Positions 1 through 8,092 of a stretch of DNA of 64,000 bases are shown in pieces. The DNA comes from Candidatus Aminicenantota bacterium. GTDB taxonomy: Bacteria > Acidobacteriota > Aminicenantia > JAMOAD01. The notes below the pieces were generated by a model. It saw only the letters and a list, made by a program, of their open reading frames with translations, searched no databases and had not been told where the DNA came from. Position 1 is the stretch's first letter; each line of letters opens with the position of its first letter. Location: NCBI GenBank assembly GCA_027061995.1, contig JAMOUT010000079.1, forward strand, positions 51,470 through 115,469, in the 5' to 3' direction. The position numbers and the translations under genes are program-made.

Positions 1-1
1 A

Positions 2-244
2 GGAGGAACCGGAGATGTATTATCCGGTATTCTCGGCGGTTTACTCTCTTCAAACGATTCTTTAATAGGGTTTAAAGCCAAGATTCTCGGTGGGGTTTTT
101 ATCCATTCTCTTGCCGCTGATCTTGCTGTAAACAGAATAGGGGATCAGTCTCTTATAGCTTCGGATATTATCGATTATCTACCGGTGGCTTTTGATTATC
201 TGAAAACCGGAGGGGAGGAAGAATTTGAGGAAGATGATTATTAA
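2..244 (+). CDS. nnrD: ADP-dependent NAD(P)H-hydrate dehydratase, C-terminal part (5' end outside window)
   Basis: Only the last 80 residues are in the window. They begin with GGTGDVLSG, the nucleotide-binding signature of the ribokinase-like NnrD/CARKD family, followed by a typical tail with HSLAADLA. The family repairs damaged NAD(P)H hydrates in the cytoplasm, often as the C-terminal half of a fused NnrE-NnrD protein; whether the epimerase half is present cannot be seen. The stop lies 20 bases inside tsaE, an arrangement common in bacteria where nnrD precedes tsaE. Identification rests on the motif and context together. Confidence 0.82.
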   Translation, partial: GGTGDVLSGILGGLLSSNDSLIGFKAKILGGVFIHSLAADLAVNRIGDQSLIASDIIDYLPVAFDYLKTGGEEEFEEDDY

Positions 245-653
245 GAGCGAAGCACCTGAAGATACTCGTAAAATCGGGATAAATTTTGCGGAATCTCTAA
301 AAGGGGATGAGATAATTATTGTATCGGGAGAACTCGGTGTAGGGAAAACCCATCTTATTAAAGGAATTGCCGAATATTTTGATATAGATAGTAAAGAGGT
401 GAACTCTCCCACCTTTACCATAATGAATATATATTACGGAAAAATAACGATTTATCACCTTGATTTATATAGGGTTTCGGAAGAGGAAGCTGAAGAGATA
501 ATATCCGAGATCGAAGGCAAAGGGGTTATCATTCTTGAATGGGGGGAAAAATTAAATCCGGTTTATTTTGATAATGTAAAATATTTTATAGAGATAGAAT
601 ATGATAAAGAACTAAATAGAGAGATTAAAATCAGGGGTTTGACAGATGTTTAG
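225..653 (+). CDS. tsaE: tRNA threonylcarbamoyladenosine biosynthesis ATPase TsaE
   Basis: 142 residues, normal for TsaE, the P-loop ATPase that works with TsaB and TsaD to make t6A37 in tRNAs. Walker A GELGVGKT is at residues 35-42, the family motif SPTF at 61-64, HLDLYR at 78-83 and LEWGEKL at 104-110. The start is probably the TTG at 225, which has GGAGG at 214-218 six bases upstream; the ATG at 234 is the alternative but sits 15 bases from that site. It overlaps nnrD upstream and the signal peptidase downstream. The usual neighbour tsaB is not adjacent. Confidence 0.93.
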   Translation: MRKMIIKSEAPEDTRKIGINFAESLKGDEIIIVSGELGVGKTHLIKGIAEYFDIDSKEVNSPTFTIMNIYYGKITIYHLDLYRVSEEEAEEIISEIEGKGVIILEWGEKLNPVYFDNVKYFIEIEYDKELNREIKIRGLTDV

Positions 654-1113
654 ATTTTTAAAGAAAATATTATTTTTATTGTTAGTCGGAATCATAATTT
701 ACTTTTTTTTTACAAGGTTATATGTGTTTAAAGTTAAAGGCAACTCAATGTCTCCGACGATAAAGAATGGCTCCTTTGTGCTTGTTGTAAAATCTAATCG
801 ACTTATCAAAAGAAAATCAATAATAGTTTTTTTTGATCCGAAAACAATAAAGAATAAAAAGATGATTAAAAGAGTTTACGGCATGGGGGGAGATTACCTC
901 ATTATTAAAAAAAACGGTTATGAGGTGAAAATCAAGCCTGAGAAAGGAGACAAAAGTTATCTTAAGATACCCGGAAACAGTTATTATGTTGTAGGAGATA
1001 ATTTTTCCCTTTCAAGTGATAGTAGAGAAGGGTGGTTTGTTACAAAAGACCTTATTATAGGAAGAGCATTTATTGTATTCTATCCTATAAAATATTTTAA
1101 ATTTTTACTTTGA
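646..1113 (+). CDS. lepB: Signal peptidase I (short form)
   Basis: 155 residues, at the short end for type I signal peptidases. One N-terminal membrane anchor (about residues 7-23) is followed by the catalytic Ser box GNSMSPT (Ser34), the Lys box with KMIKRV (Lys75) and the GDN...SSDSR box at 117-127. It should cleave signal peptides of exported proteins on the outer face of the inner membrane; the window encodes many such substrates. The ATG overlaps the last 8 bases of tsaE, with AGGGG nine bases upstream. It ends 11 bases before the convergent pfkA stop, with no terminator hairpin visible between. Confidence 0.9.
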   Translation: MFRFLKKILFLLLVGIIIYFFFTRLYVFKVKGNSMSPTIKNGSFVLVVKSNRLIKRKSIIVFFDPKTIKNKKMIKRVYGMGGDYLIIKKNGYEVKIKPEKGDKSYLKIPGNSYYVVGDNFSLSSDSREGWFVTKDLIIGRAFIVFYPIKYFKFLL

Positions 1114-1124
1114 ATTTATTATTG

Positions 1125-2222
1125 TTACATTCCGAATCCTGTTCCGAGAGCGACCGCCATTTTTACCATATCACCATCGGGTTTTACCCTTTTGGGATTT
1201 CTTGCCGCTTCCGCAAGAGATACATCTATAATATCGTTTCCTCTGACCGCTACCATTTTACCGAATTTCCCTTTGACAACAAGTTCGACAGCATGGTATC
1301 CGAATCTTGTCGCAAGAAGCCTGTCAAAAGGGGAAGGGCTACCACCCCTTTGAAGATGGCCGAGAACAGTTACCCTTGTTTCCATCCCCGTTAAATCCTC
1401 TATTTCATCTCCCACTTTATTTCCCACACCTCCGAGCCTTATAGGCATACTCGGATCATCGACTATTTTCTTCACGACAACTTCCCCCCCCTCGGCTTTA
1501 GCTCCTTCACTGACAACAACAAGACTGAATCTTTTCCCTTTTTTAACCCTTTTTTCAATGCTTTTTGCCACATTTTCAATTTTATAAGGGATCTCGGGGA
1601 TTAGAATAACATCTCCTCCGCCAGCTATCCCAGAATGGAGAGCTATCCAACCCGCGTCTCTCCCCATGACCTCTATCACCATTACCCTATGGTGCGATTC
1701 CGCCGTAGAATGAAGTTTGTCTATGGAAAAAGTTGCAACCTGAAGTGCGGAATCAAAACCGAAAGTTACATCTGTTCCGCCGAGGTCATTATCTATTGTC
1801 TTCGGAACGCCCACCATAGGGATTCCGTATCTTTCGTAAAATTCAAGAGACATGGTTTGAGTGCCGTCTCCTCCGATAGTAATAATGGCATCAATATCAT
1901 TGTATTCTATGGTTTTTATAACTTGTTCGCTAACATCAATAAACTCAGGTTTTCCGTCTTTTAGTATCTTGTATTTAAAAGGGTTATCTCTGTTTGAAGT
2001 TCCGAGAATGGTTCCCCCTCTCGGAAGAATTCCCGATACATCCTTTTCTGTTATCTGGCTTACCTTTTTATTAATCAATCCTCCGAATCCGTCTCTTATC
2101 CCCATAACCTCAAGTCCGTGTTCATTTATCGCTGTTTTTACAACAGCACGAATAACCGCATTTAACCCCGGACAATCTCCCCCTGCTGTTAAAACCCCGA
2201 TTCTTTTGATTTTATTTTTCAT
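1125..2222 (-). CDS. pfkA: 6-phosphofructokinase
   Basis: 365 residues of the PFK-A family: IGVLTAGGDCPGLN at the N-terminus, GGDGT at 117-121, PKTIDND at 140-146, a MGRDAGW-type substrate loop, and GHLQRGGSPSPFDR near the C-terminus. It phosphorylates fructose 6-phosphate in glycolysis. The phosphodonor is not obvious: Gly in GGDGT (classical position 104) is the ATP-type residue, while Lys in PKTIDND (classical position 124) is the residue seen in PPi-dependent enzymes; trypanosome ATP-dependent PFK shows the same combination. Strong SD AGGAGG precedes the ATG. Monocistronic, just downstream of the dGTPase-like gene. Confidence 0.93.
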   Translation of the reverse strand: MKNKIKRIGVLTAGGDCPGLNAVIRAVVKTAINEHGLEVMGIRDGFGGLINKKVSQITEKDVSGILPRGGTILGTSNRDNPFKYKILKDGKPEFIDVSEQVIKTIEYNDIDAIITIGGDGTQTMSLEFYERYGIPMVGVPKTIDNDLGGTDVTFGFDSALQVATFSIDKLHSTAESHHRVMVIEVMGRDAGWIALHSGIAGGGDVILIPEIPYKIENVAKSIEKRVKKGKRFSLVVVSEGAKAEGGEVVVKKIVDDPSMPIRLGGVGNKVGDEIEDLTGMETRVTVLGHLQRGGSPSPFDRLLATRFGYHAVELVVKGKFGKMVAVRGNDIIDVSLAEAARNPKRVKPDGDMVKMAVALGTGFGM

Positions 2223-2366
2223 ATTAACCTCCTCCTTTTATATCATAAAAATATCCGAATATCTTCCGAGACTATTATCACAGTAAAAGAATAAAGAAAA
2301 AAATATATTAAAATTTAAAGAGTTTCCCATTCTCACATAATTCTCCACAAACCTATATACTATAAA

Positions 2367-2393
2367 ATTATAATGAAACAGTGAAAATGTCAA
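2367..2393 (-). promoter_or_regulatory. Candidate pfkA promoter
   Basis: On the minus strand a perfect TTGACA lies at 2388-2393, four bases from the stop of the upstream gene. A TATAAT at 2367-2372 follows with only 15 bases between; a 17-base spacing gives the weaker TAATTT. Either would start a leader of about 140 bases before pfkA. Confidence 0.45.
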
Positions 2394-2396
2394 GTA

Positions 2397-3422
2397 TTAT
2401 ATTTTTGCCCATGGTTCCGGAAGAAACAGTTTTTTATATAAATTCAGAGCATATCTGTCTGTCATCCCCGCAATAAAATCCATTACCCTTTTTTCAAGTG
2501 AATCTTCTTCGGGAAATTCTTCAACATACTCTTTCGGATTTTCAAGAAGATACTCGTATAACTCTTTAAGAATCTTAAATATTTTCGATTTTTCAGCACT
2601 GTGCTCCTCTTCCCTGTAAACTCTTTTTATAAGAAAGTCTCTTAATTCAATGGTGGCGGAATATATATCTTCACTCATCCTTATATAATCATAATCATGT
2701 TTCTTTGTTGTGAATATCAGATCTCTCACCATCGTGTTTATCCTTTCTCTCTTGGAGTCTCCCAAAATTTTAATAAGATGAGGAGGGATCTCTTCCGATT
2801 TTATCATTCCCGCTCTAATTGCATCATCAAGATCATGATTTACATATGCAACTATATCGGAATATCTGATAATTTGACCTTCAAGAGTTTTACTCATATT
2901 ACTCTTTTTGAATATATCCCCGAAACCTTTTGAATGTTTAACTATTCCATCCCTGACTTCCAGTGTAAGATTCAACCCTTTTCCATTGTTTTCAAGTTTA
3001 TCTATGACTCTGAGACTATGAAGATAATGCTTAAAACCGATTTCGGATAATTCGTTCAAAACAGCTTCTCCGAAATGCCCGAAAGGGGTATGTCCTATAT
3101 CATGCCCCAAAGCGATTGCTTCAGTTAAACTCTCGTTTAATTTAAGAGCCATTGCTATTGTTCTTCCTATTTGAGATACTTCGAGAGTATGAGTTAAACG
3201 GGTTCTGTAATGGTCACCCGTAGGGGATATGAATACCTGAGTTTTATGCTTTAGTCTTCTGAAACTTTTAGAATGGATTATTCTGTCTCTGTCTCTTTGA
3301 AAAGGGGGACGAATATCCTCTTTTTCCTCATATTTTAACCTTCCTTCACTATCACTGTTTTTACATGCACGAGGATGTAAAAATTTTGATTCTATCTCTT
3401 CTATTTCCTCTCTTATATTCAT
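2397..3422 (-). CDS. dGTPase-like HD-domain dNTP triphosphohydrolase
   Basis: 341 residues. The sequence has the family opening [20 protein letters not shown], then the HD metal ligands: His in [11 protein letters not shown], the HD pair in [12 protein letters not shown], and a later Asp in [12 protein letters not shown]. These proteins hydrolyse dGTP or other dNTPs to the nucleoside and triphosphate and act on nucleotide pools. The start is taken as the ATG at 3422, overlapping the ftcD stop as TGATG; a TTG three bases upstream is possible and neither has a good SD, so translation is likely coupled to ftcD. True substrate cannot be told from sequence. Confidence 0.88.
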   Translation of the reverse strand: MNIREEIEEIESKFLHPRACKNSDSEGRLKYEEKEDIRPPFQRDRDRIIHSKSFRRLKHKTQVFISPTGDHYRTRLTHTLEVSQIGRTIAMALKLNESLTEAIALGHDIGHTPFGHFGEAVLNELSEIGFKHYLHSLRVIDKLENNGKGLNLTLEVRDGIVKHSKGFGDIFKKSNMSKTLEGQIIRYSDIVAYVNHDLDDAIRAGMIKSEEIPPHLIKILGDSKRERINTMVRDLIFTTKKHDYDYIRMSEDIYSATIELRDFLIKRVYREEEHSAEKSKIFKILKELYEYLLENPKEYVEEFPEEDSLEKRVMDFIAGMTDRYALNLYKKLFLPEPWAKI

Positions 3423-5107
3423 CAATTATCAAGGTGTTTTAAAACATTAACAGATACTTGCTGTGATAATTTTCTTGCTTCTTCGAGTGTCTCATTAGCT
3501 TTTGATTCAAGTTCTTTTCTGAATTTATCATCATTTATTGAAGGAAGATTAATTTTAACATTCAGAAAGGCTCCTTCCGCTGCGGTTCTCGCCATCCATC
3601 CTGCGACTCCCACATCCGAAATAGAATTTATATTACCTATCTCGGACACTCTCTCTGCTATTTTTAAAACCCCTATTGTTTTTTCAAGAACTTTCATGGG
3701 AACCTCAGCCGCATATTGAGCCGCTTTTTCCATTGCCCGCTCTCTTTGTTGTTTATCTTCATCCGTTTTTTTAGGAAGTCTTCTTGCTTCCATATAAAGA
3801 TTAAAAGCATTTGTATCTTCATCTATCAATCTTACAAACTCTTGTTTAATTTTTTGAGCTTCGGCTCCCAATTCGGAAAATTCATTATTAAACTTTTCAT
3901 AACCTTTTTTACCATAACTGAGTGCTGCTACCATGGATGAAAGAGCGGAAGAGAGAGAGCCGGCAAGTGCGGCAATGCTTCCCCCTCCCGGGGCAGGTGA
4001 ATCGGATGAAACTTCATCAACAAAATCTGTGATCTTCATCTCTGTTAAAAGCTTGGACTTATAATCTTTTTCAATAATATATTCTATTATTTTTTCATCG
4101 GGATTAAAGGGAGAAACTGAACTTAACTCAAGAGATTTAACCGCAATATCAACAAGTTCTCTTTCGGGAACTCCGAGACTTTTCCCCTGTTTTTCAAGAA
4201 AATGTTTACCAACTTCAAGAATCGTTTCCTTGGGGATAAGACCAACGACTTCACTCCCCGTTACAAGCAAACCGAGTTTTTGTGCTTGCTCTATCACCTC
4301 TTCGTAAACTTTCCATAGAGGGGTTTTTTTATAATTTAAAAGATTTATCGAAATCTGGGCTATTCCGTATTCATCAATATACCATCCGATGGCTCTGACA
4401 TTTTTTAAAGTGCCGGGAACTCTTAATTTGTTTCCCTTTTCATCTTTAATGATTTTCCCGTTTTTATCCCTTTTTAACCTGCCGTTTTCCCTTATATTCA
4501 AAGCTATTTCATTGGCAAGTTTTTTATCTTTTGTATTAAGATTAACATTATAAGCGATTAAGAATTCTCTTGCACCTATAATTGTTCCCCCTGTTTTTGC
4601 AATTCGTTCATTGTATTCATCGGGACCAAAATCAGGTTTCAGCTCTTTTAGTTTTTCGGGAAGAGCTTCATATTCTCCCTTTCTAACATAGGATAAGCTT
4701 TTTCTTTCCTCTGTTGTAGCTGCTTCCTCATAAAGATATACCGGGATATTCAACTCTTTTCCCACTCTTTCTCCCAATTCTCTTGCTATTTTAACACAAT
4801 CTTCCATTGTAACCCCTTCCAAAGGGACAAAAGGGACAACATCTGTTGCTCCGAGTCTGGGATGGGCTCCGGTCTGTTCTCTCATGTCAATGATTTCGGC
4901 CGCTTTTTCAATAGCTCTGAAAGCAGCTTCTTTTACAGATTCGGGATCTCCCACAAAAGTAAACACGGTTCTGTTTGTAGCTTCTCCCGGATCAACATCA
5001 AGAAGTTTAACCCCTTTAACCGAACGGATTACTTTTTTTATCTCTTCCAATTTACTCTTGTCTCTTCCCTCGGAAAAATTGGGAACACATTCGACTAATT
5101 TTCTCAT
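3422..5107 (-). CDS. ftcD: Glutamate formimidoyltransferase / formimidoyl-THF cyclodeaminase fusion
   Basis: 561 residues. The N-terminal part (1-about 300) is the formiminotransferase, with VPNFSEGRD near the start and the conserved [16 protein letters not shown] whose His is residue 82, the position known as catalytic in the animal enzyme. The C-terminal part (about 355-561) is the cyclodeaminase, with [14 protein letters not shown]. The fused protein passes the formimino group from formiminoglutamate, the histidine-degradation intermediate, to tetrahydrofolate and then releases ammonia to give methenyl-THF. No hut genes are in the window. Good SD (GGAGGAGA) and its own promoter; cotranscribed with the HD hydrolase. 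Confidence 0.94.
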   Translation of the reverse strand: MRKLVECVPNFSEGRDKSKLEEIKKVIRSVKGVKLLDVDPGEATNRTVFTFVGDPESVKEAAFRAIEKAAEIIDMREQTGAHPRLGATDVVPFVPLEGVTMEDCVKIARELGERVGKELNIPVYLYEEAATTEERKSLSYVRKGEYEALPEKLKELKPDFGPDEYNERIAKTGGTIIGAREFLIAYNVNLNTKDKKLANEIALNIRENGRLKRDKNGKIIKDEKGNKLRVPGTLKNVRAIGWYIDEYGIAQISINLLNYKKTPLWKVYEEVIEQAQKLGLLVTGSEVVGLIPKETILEVGKHFLEKQGKSLGVPERELVDIAVKSLELSSVSPFNPDEKIIEYIIEKDYKSKLLTEMKITDFVDEVSSDSPAPGGGSIAALAGSLSSALSSMVAALSYGKKGYEKFNNEFSELGAEAQKIKQEFVRLIDEDTNAFNLYMEARRLPKKTDEDKQQRERAMEKAAQYAAEVPMKVLEKTIGVLKIAERVSEIGNINSISDVGVAGWMARTAAEGAFLNVKINLPSINDDKFRKELESKANETLEEARKLSQQVSVNVLKHLDN

Positions 5108-5135
5108 GAATCTCCTCCGAAATTTATTAAAATAT

Positions 5136-5164
5136 AATATACCTTATAAAAAGATTAAATTCAA
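5136..5164 (-). promoter_or_regulatory. ftcD promoter
   Basis: Minus-strand TTGAAT (5159-5164), 17-base spacer, TATATT (5136-5141). The expected start point leaves a leader of about 25 bases containing the SD of ftcD. Confidence 0.65.
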
Positions 5165-5211
5165 GGTTTTGGGTTGAGAAGGAAAATCTTTAAAAAACGG
5201 ATTAAAAATGT

Positions 5212-5217
5212 TATAAT
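5212..5217 (+). promoter_or_regulatory. Candidate -10 box of the citrate lyase genes
   Basis: A perfect TATAAT lies 49 bases before the citDE ATG; no good -35 is seen at the right distance. A strong SD AAGGAGG at 5256-5262 precedes the ATG by four bases. Confidence 0.4.
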
Positions 5218-5266
5218 TTTTTCCAATTTATTATCGGATTTAAATAAAAACCTTTAAGGAGGTAAA

Positions 5267-6484
5267 ATGAGTATAAAACAAGCGGAAGCAGGCAATATGG
5301 GAGATAAAGTCAGATCCGATTGTCGGGTTTTGTTAAAAACAGGGGATAAAATCAAAGGGATAAAACTTAATCTTGAAAGCAAGGTGAAAGCTCTATACGG
5401 AGAATCCATAAAAAAACTTGTTTTTGAAATGATGGAATTTTTTGAAATAGAGGATATTGAGATAGATCTGTTTGATTCCGGAGCACTACCTTTTGTTATT
5501 ATGGCAAGAATTGAAACAGCCGTAAAAAAATTGGGTTTGGATAAAGGGAAAAAGTATCTTCCCGAATGGCAGTATGAATTTTCCAAAAGTGACAGGGATA
5601 GATTCAGAAGATCAAGATTATATCTTCCCGGAGACCAGCCCAAATTTTTTCTAAATGCTGCAATTCATAAACCTGACGGATTAATCCTTGATCTTGAAGA
5701 TTCGGTAGCTCCTCCCGCAAAGGATTCCGCAAGAATACTTGTTAGAAATTCATTAAGAACCATTGATTTCATGAGTGCCGAGAGAATGGTCAGAATCAAT
5801 CAACTACCTTTGGGACTTAAAGATCTTGAAGAGATCATCCCTCATAGGGTTGATTTGATTTTAATTCCCAAAGTGGAGTATCCGGAACAGATTAAAGATA
5901 TAGATGAAAAAATAGATCAATTATTAAAAGAAAATTCAGAAACATTCGACCCTTTTTATATGCCGATAATAGAAAGTGCGGCGGGGATTATGAATGCTTA
6001 TGATATAGCAAAATCCTCAAAACGGATAGTAGCTCTTGCAATAGGGCTTGAAGATTATACCGCTGATATAGGCACACAAAGGACAAAGGAGGGGAGAGAG
6101 AGTTTTTTTGCAAGATCGGTTATTGTTAATGCGGCGAAAGCTGTGGGAATACAAGCGATTGATACTGTTTTTTCCGATGTTACCGATATGGATGGTTTAA
6201 AAGAGAGTGTTCTTGAAGCTAAATCACTTGGTTTTGACGGTAAAGGGTGTATTCATCCGAGACAGATTAGAATCATTCATGAAGCTTTTGCCCCGACCGA
6301 CAAAGAGATAGATAAAGCCAAAAAAATCGTTCTTGCTTTTGAAGATGCTGAGAAAAAAGGATTGGGAGTTGTGTCTTTGGGGAGTAAAATGATTGACCCC
6401 CCTGTTGTTAAAAGAGCATTAAGAATCATAAATCTTGCTTTAAGAGAGGGATTGATAAATGAAAATTGGAGGGAAAAATTATGA
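5267..6484 (+). CDS. Citrate lyase acyl carrier protein-beta subunit fusion (CitD-CitE)
   Basis: 405 residues with two parts that are normally separate proteins. Residues 1-about 95 resemble CitD, the acyl carrier (AEAGNMGD..., then the SGALPFVIMARIE block matching DKGALD..LRARLE of CitD). Residues about 113-405 are CitE, the citryl-ACP lyase: RRSRLYLPGD, then DGLILDLEDSVAP with the metal-binding acids. In classical CitD a Ser carries the phosphoribosyl-dephospho-CoA arm; the region here reads KVRSDC, so Ser17 is the only nearby candidate. The stop overlaps the citF ATG by 4 bases. The maturation genes citC, citX and citG are not in the window. A different HpcH/CitE-type lyase is less likely because citF follows. 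Confidence 0.87.
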   Translation: MSIKQAEAGNMGDKVRSDCRVLLKTGDKIKGIKLNLESKVKALYGESIKKLVFEMMEFFEIEDIEIDLFDSGALPFVIMARIETAVKKLGLDKGKKYLPEWQYEFSKSDRDRFRRSRLYLPGDQPKFFLNAAIHKPDGLILDLEDSVAPPAKDSARILVRNSLRTIDFMSAERMVRINQLPLGLKDLEEIIPHRVDLILIPKVEYPEQIKDIDEKIDQLLKENSETFDPFYMPIIESAAGIMNAYDIAKSSKRIVALAIGLEDYTADIGTQRTKEGRESFFARSVIVNAAKAVGIQAIDTVFSDVTDMDGLKESVLEAKSLGFDGKGCIHPRQIRIIHEAFAPTDKEIDKAKKIVLAFEDAEKKGLGVVSLGSKMIDPPVVKRALRIINLALREGLINENWREKL

Positions 6485-8046
6485 GCGATAAATATAAAAC
6501 AGAGATAAATGCAGCGGGCAGAGAGGTGCTTGTTGAAATTAACGGAGAAAAACATATCCCTTTTAAAGGGGTGAACGGATATAAACCTAAGGGCAGAAAA
6601 GCGGCTCCGCCAATAAGATCCTGCATTGATTATCCGTGGAATGGTGATAAAAGGGTTAAAAACATAAAAGAAGCTTTGAAAAAAGCGGGATTAAAAGACG
6701 GGATGACAATCTCAACTCATCACCATTTGAGAAACGGAGATTATGTCGCAAATATGGTTTTTGATGCTGCGGCAGAACTCGGAGTAAAGAACCTCAGATG
6801 GTTTCCGAGCGCTTCTTTTCCTGTTCATGCCCCGATTATTAAACATCTTGAAAGCGGAGTTGTTCATCATATAGAGGGAAGTATGAACGGACCTTTGGGA
6901 GATTTTTGTTCCGAGGGGAAGATGAAAGGGACTGCCATTTTAAGATCTCACGGTGGAAGATACCAGGCGGTTCAGGATGGAGAGGTTCATATTGATATTG
7001 CCGTAATCTCTGCTCCCTGTGCCGACCCTTTCGGAAATGCAAACGGTTTGAGAGGACCTGCCGCTTGCGGTTTACTCGGGTTTGCTCTTGCTGATTCACA
7101 ATACGCTGACAGAGTTATTGTTGTAACCGATAATCTTGAACCTTTTCCCTGTATCCCTTGGCAAATTCAGGGAAATAATGTTGATTTTGTAGTGGAAGTT
7201 GATTCAATAGGAGATCCGTCAAAAATCATATCCGGAACAACTCAATTGACCAAAAGTCCCGATAGATTGCTGATAGCGGAGATGGCTGTGAAATTCTCCG
7301 TTGAAGCCGGTATTGTTAAAGACGGATTCTCTTTTCAAGCCGGTGCGGGAGGCACATCTTTGGCTTTTGCCGTTTTTTTAAGAGATATTATGAAAAAAAA
7401 CAATATAAAAGCAAGATTTGTCAGGGGAGGTTCCACAAAATATCTGACGGAGATGCTTGAAGAGGGGTTAACCGATTATATTCTCGACGGTCAAACATTT
7501 GATCTCGAAGGGGTAAGATCGATGAGGGAAAATCCAAATCATCAGGATACCAGCCCTTTTACGAGCTATAATTTTCACGGAAAAGGTAATTTTGCTTCCA
7601 TGCTTGATGTTGTGGTTCTCGGAGCAACCGAGGTTGATATTAATTTTAATGCTAATGTTGTAACTCACTCTGACGGAAGATTGCTTCACGGAATAGGGGG
7701 ATGGCAGAATTGTCTCTACGGAAAAACAGTTATATTACCGATACCTCTTTTCAGAGACAGAATCCCCGTAATTGTTGATAAAGTTACAACTCTTGTGGGT
7801 CCCGGTGAATTGATTGATGTTATTGTTACCGAAAGGGGGATTGCGATAAATCCGAGAAGAAAAGATTTGATAAAAGCGATGAAAGGGACAAATCTTCCCG
7901 TAAAAAGTATAGAGGAATTAAAAGAGGAAGCTGAAAAAATCAGCGGAGGAAAACCTCAAAAACCTCAACTCGATGAAAAAATCATTGCCGCGATAAAATG
8001 GGTTGACGGAACTATCATAGATGTTGTCAGGCAAGTGAAACAATAA
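6481..8046 (+). CDS. citF: Citrate lyase alpha subunit (citrate:acetyl-ACP transferase)
   Basis: 521 residues, the usual CitF length. Clear family blocks are THHHLRNGDYV, LRWFPSASFPVH, LRSHGGR, SAPCADPFGNANG and TDNLEPFPCIPWQIQG. CitF swaps acetyl for citryl on the acyl carrier thioester; CitE then cleaves citryl-ACP to oxaloacetate and acetyl-ACP, feeding citrate fermentation. The start is the ATG at 6481, which forms an ATGA overlap with the fused citDE gene and has GGAGGG seven bases upstream, rather than the TTG at 6466. It is the last gene of the operon and converges on the RND pump gene. Confidence 0.95.
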   Translation: MSDKYKTEINAAGREVLVEINGEKHIPFKGVNGYKPKGRKAAPPIRSCIDYPWNGDKRVKNIKEALKKAGLKDGMTISTHHHLRNGDYVANMVFDAAAELGVKNLRWFPSASFPVHAPIIKHLESGVVHHIEGSMNGPLGDFCSEGKMKGTAILRSHGGRYQAVQDGEVHIDIAVISAPCADPFGNANGLRGPAACGLLGFALADSQYADRVIVVTDNLEPFPCIPWQIQGNNVDFVVEVDSIGDPSKIISGTTQLTKSPDRLLIAEMAVKFSVEAGIVKDGFSFQAGAGGTSLAFAVFLRDIMKKNNIKARFVRGGSTKYLTEMLEEGLTDYILDGQTFDLEGVRSMRENPNHQDTSPFTSYNFHGKGNFASMLDVVVLGATEVDINFNANVVTHSDGRLLHGIGGWQNCLYGKTVILPIPLFRDRIPVIVDKVTTLVGPGELIDVIVTERGIAINPRRKDLIKAMKGTNLPVKSIEELKEEAEKISGGKPQKPQLDEKIIAAIKWVDGTIIDVVRQVKQ

Positions 8047-8092
8047 TTTTTCTTATTTGTAAATTATAAAAAGCGCATCTTTATTATTATAG

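Noticed and set aside
6466..6480. TTG start for citF at 6466
   Set aside because: ATG at 6481 has GGAGGG at the right spacing and forms an ATGA overlap; the TTG would place the SD inside the gene.
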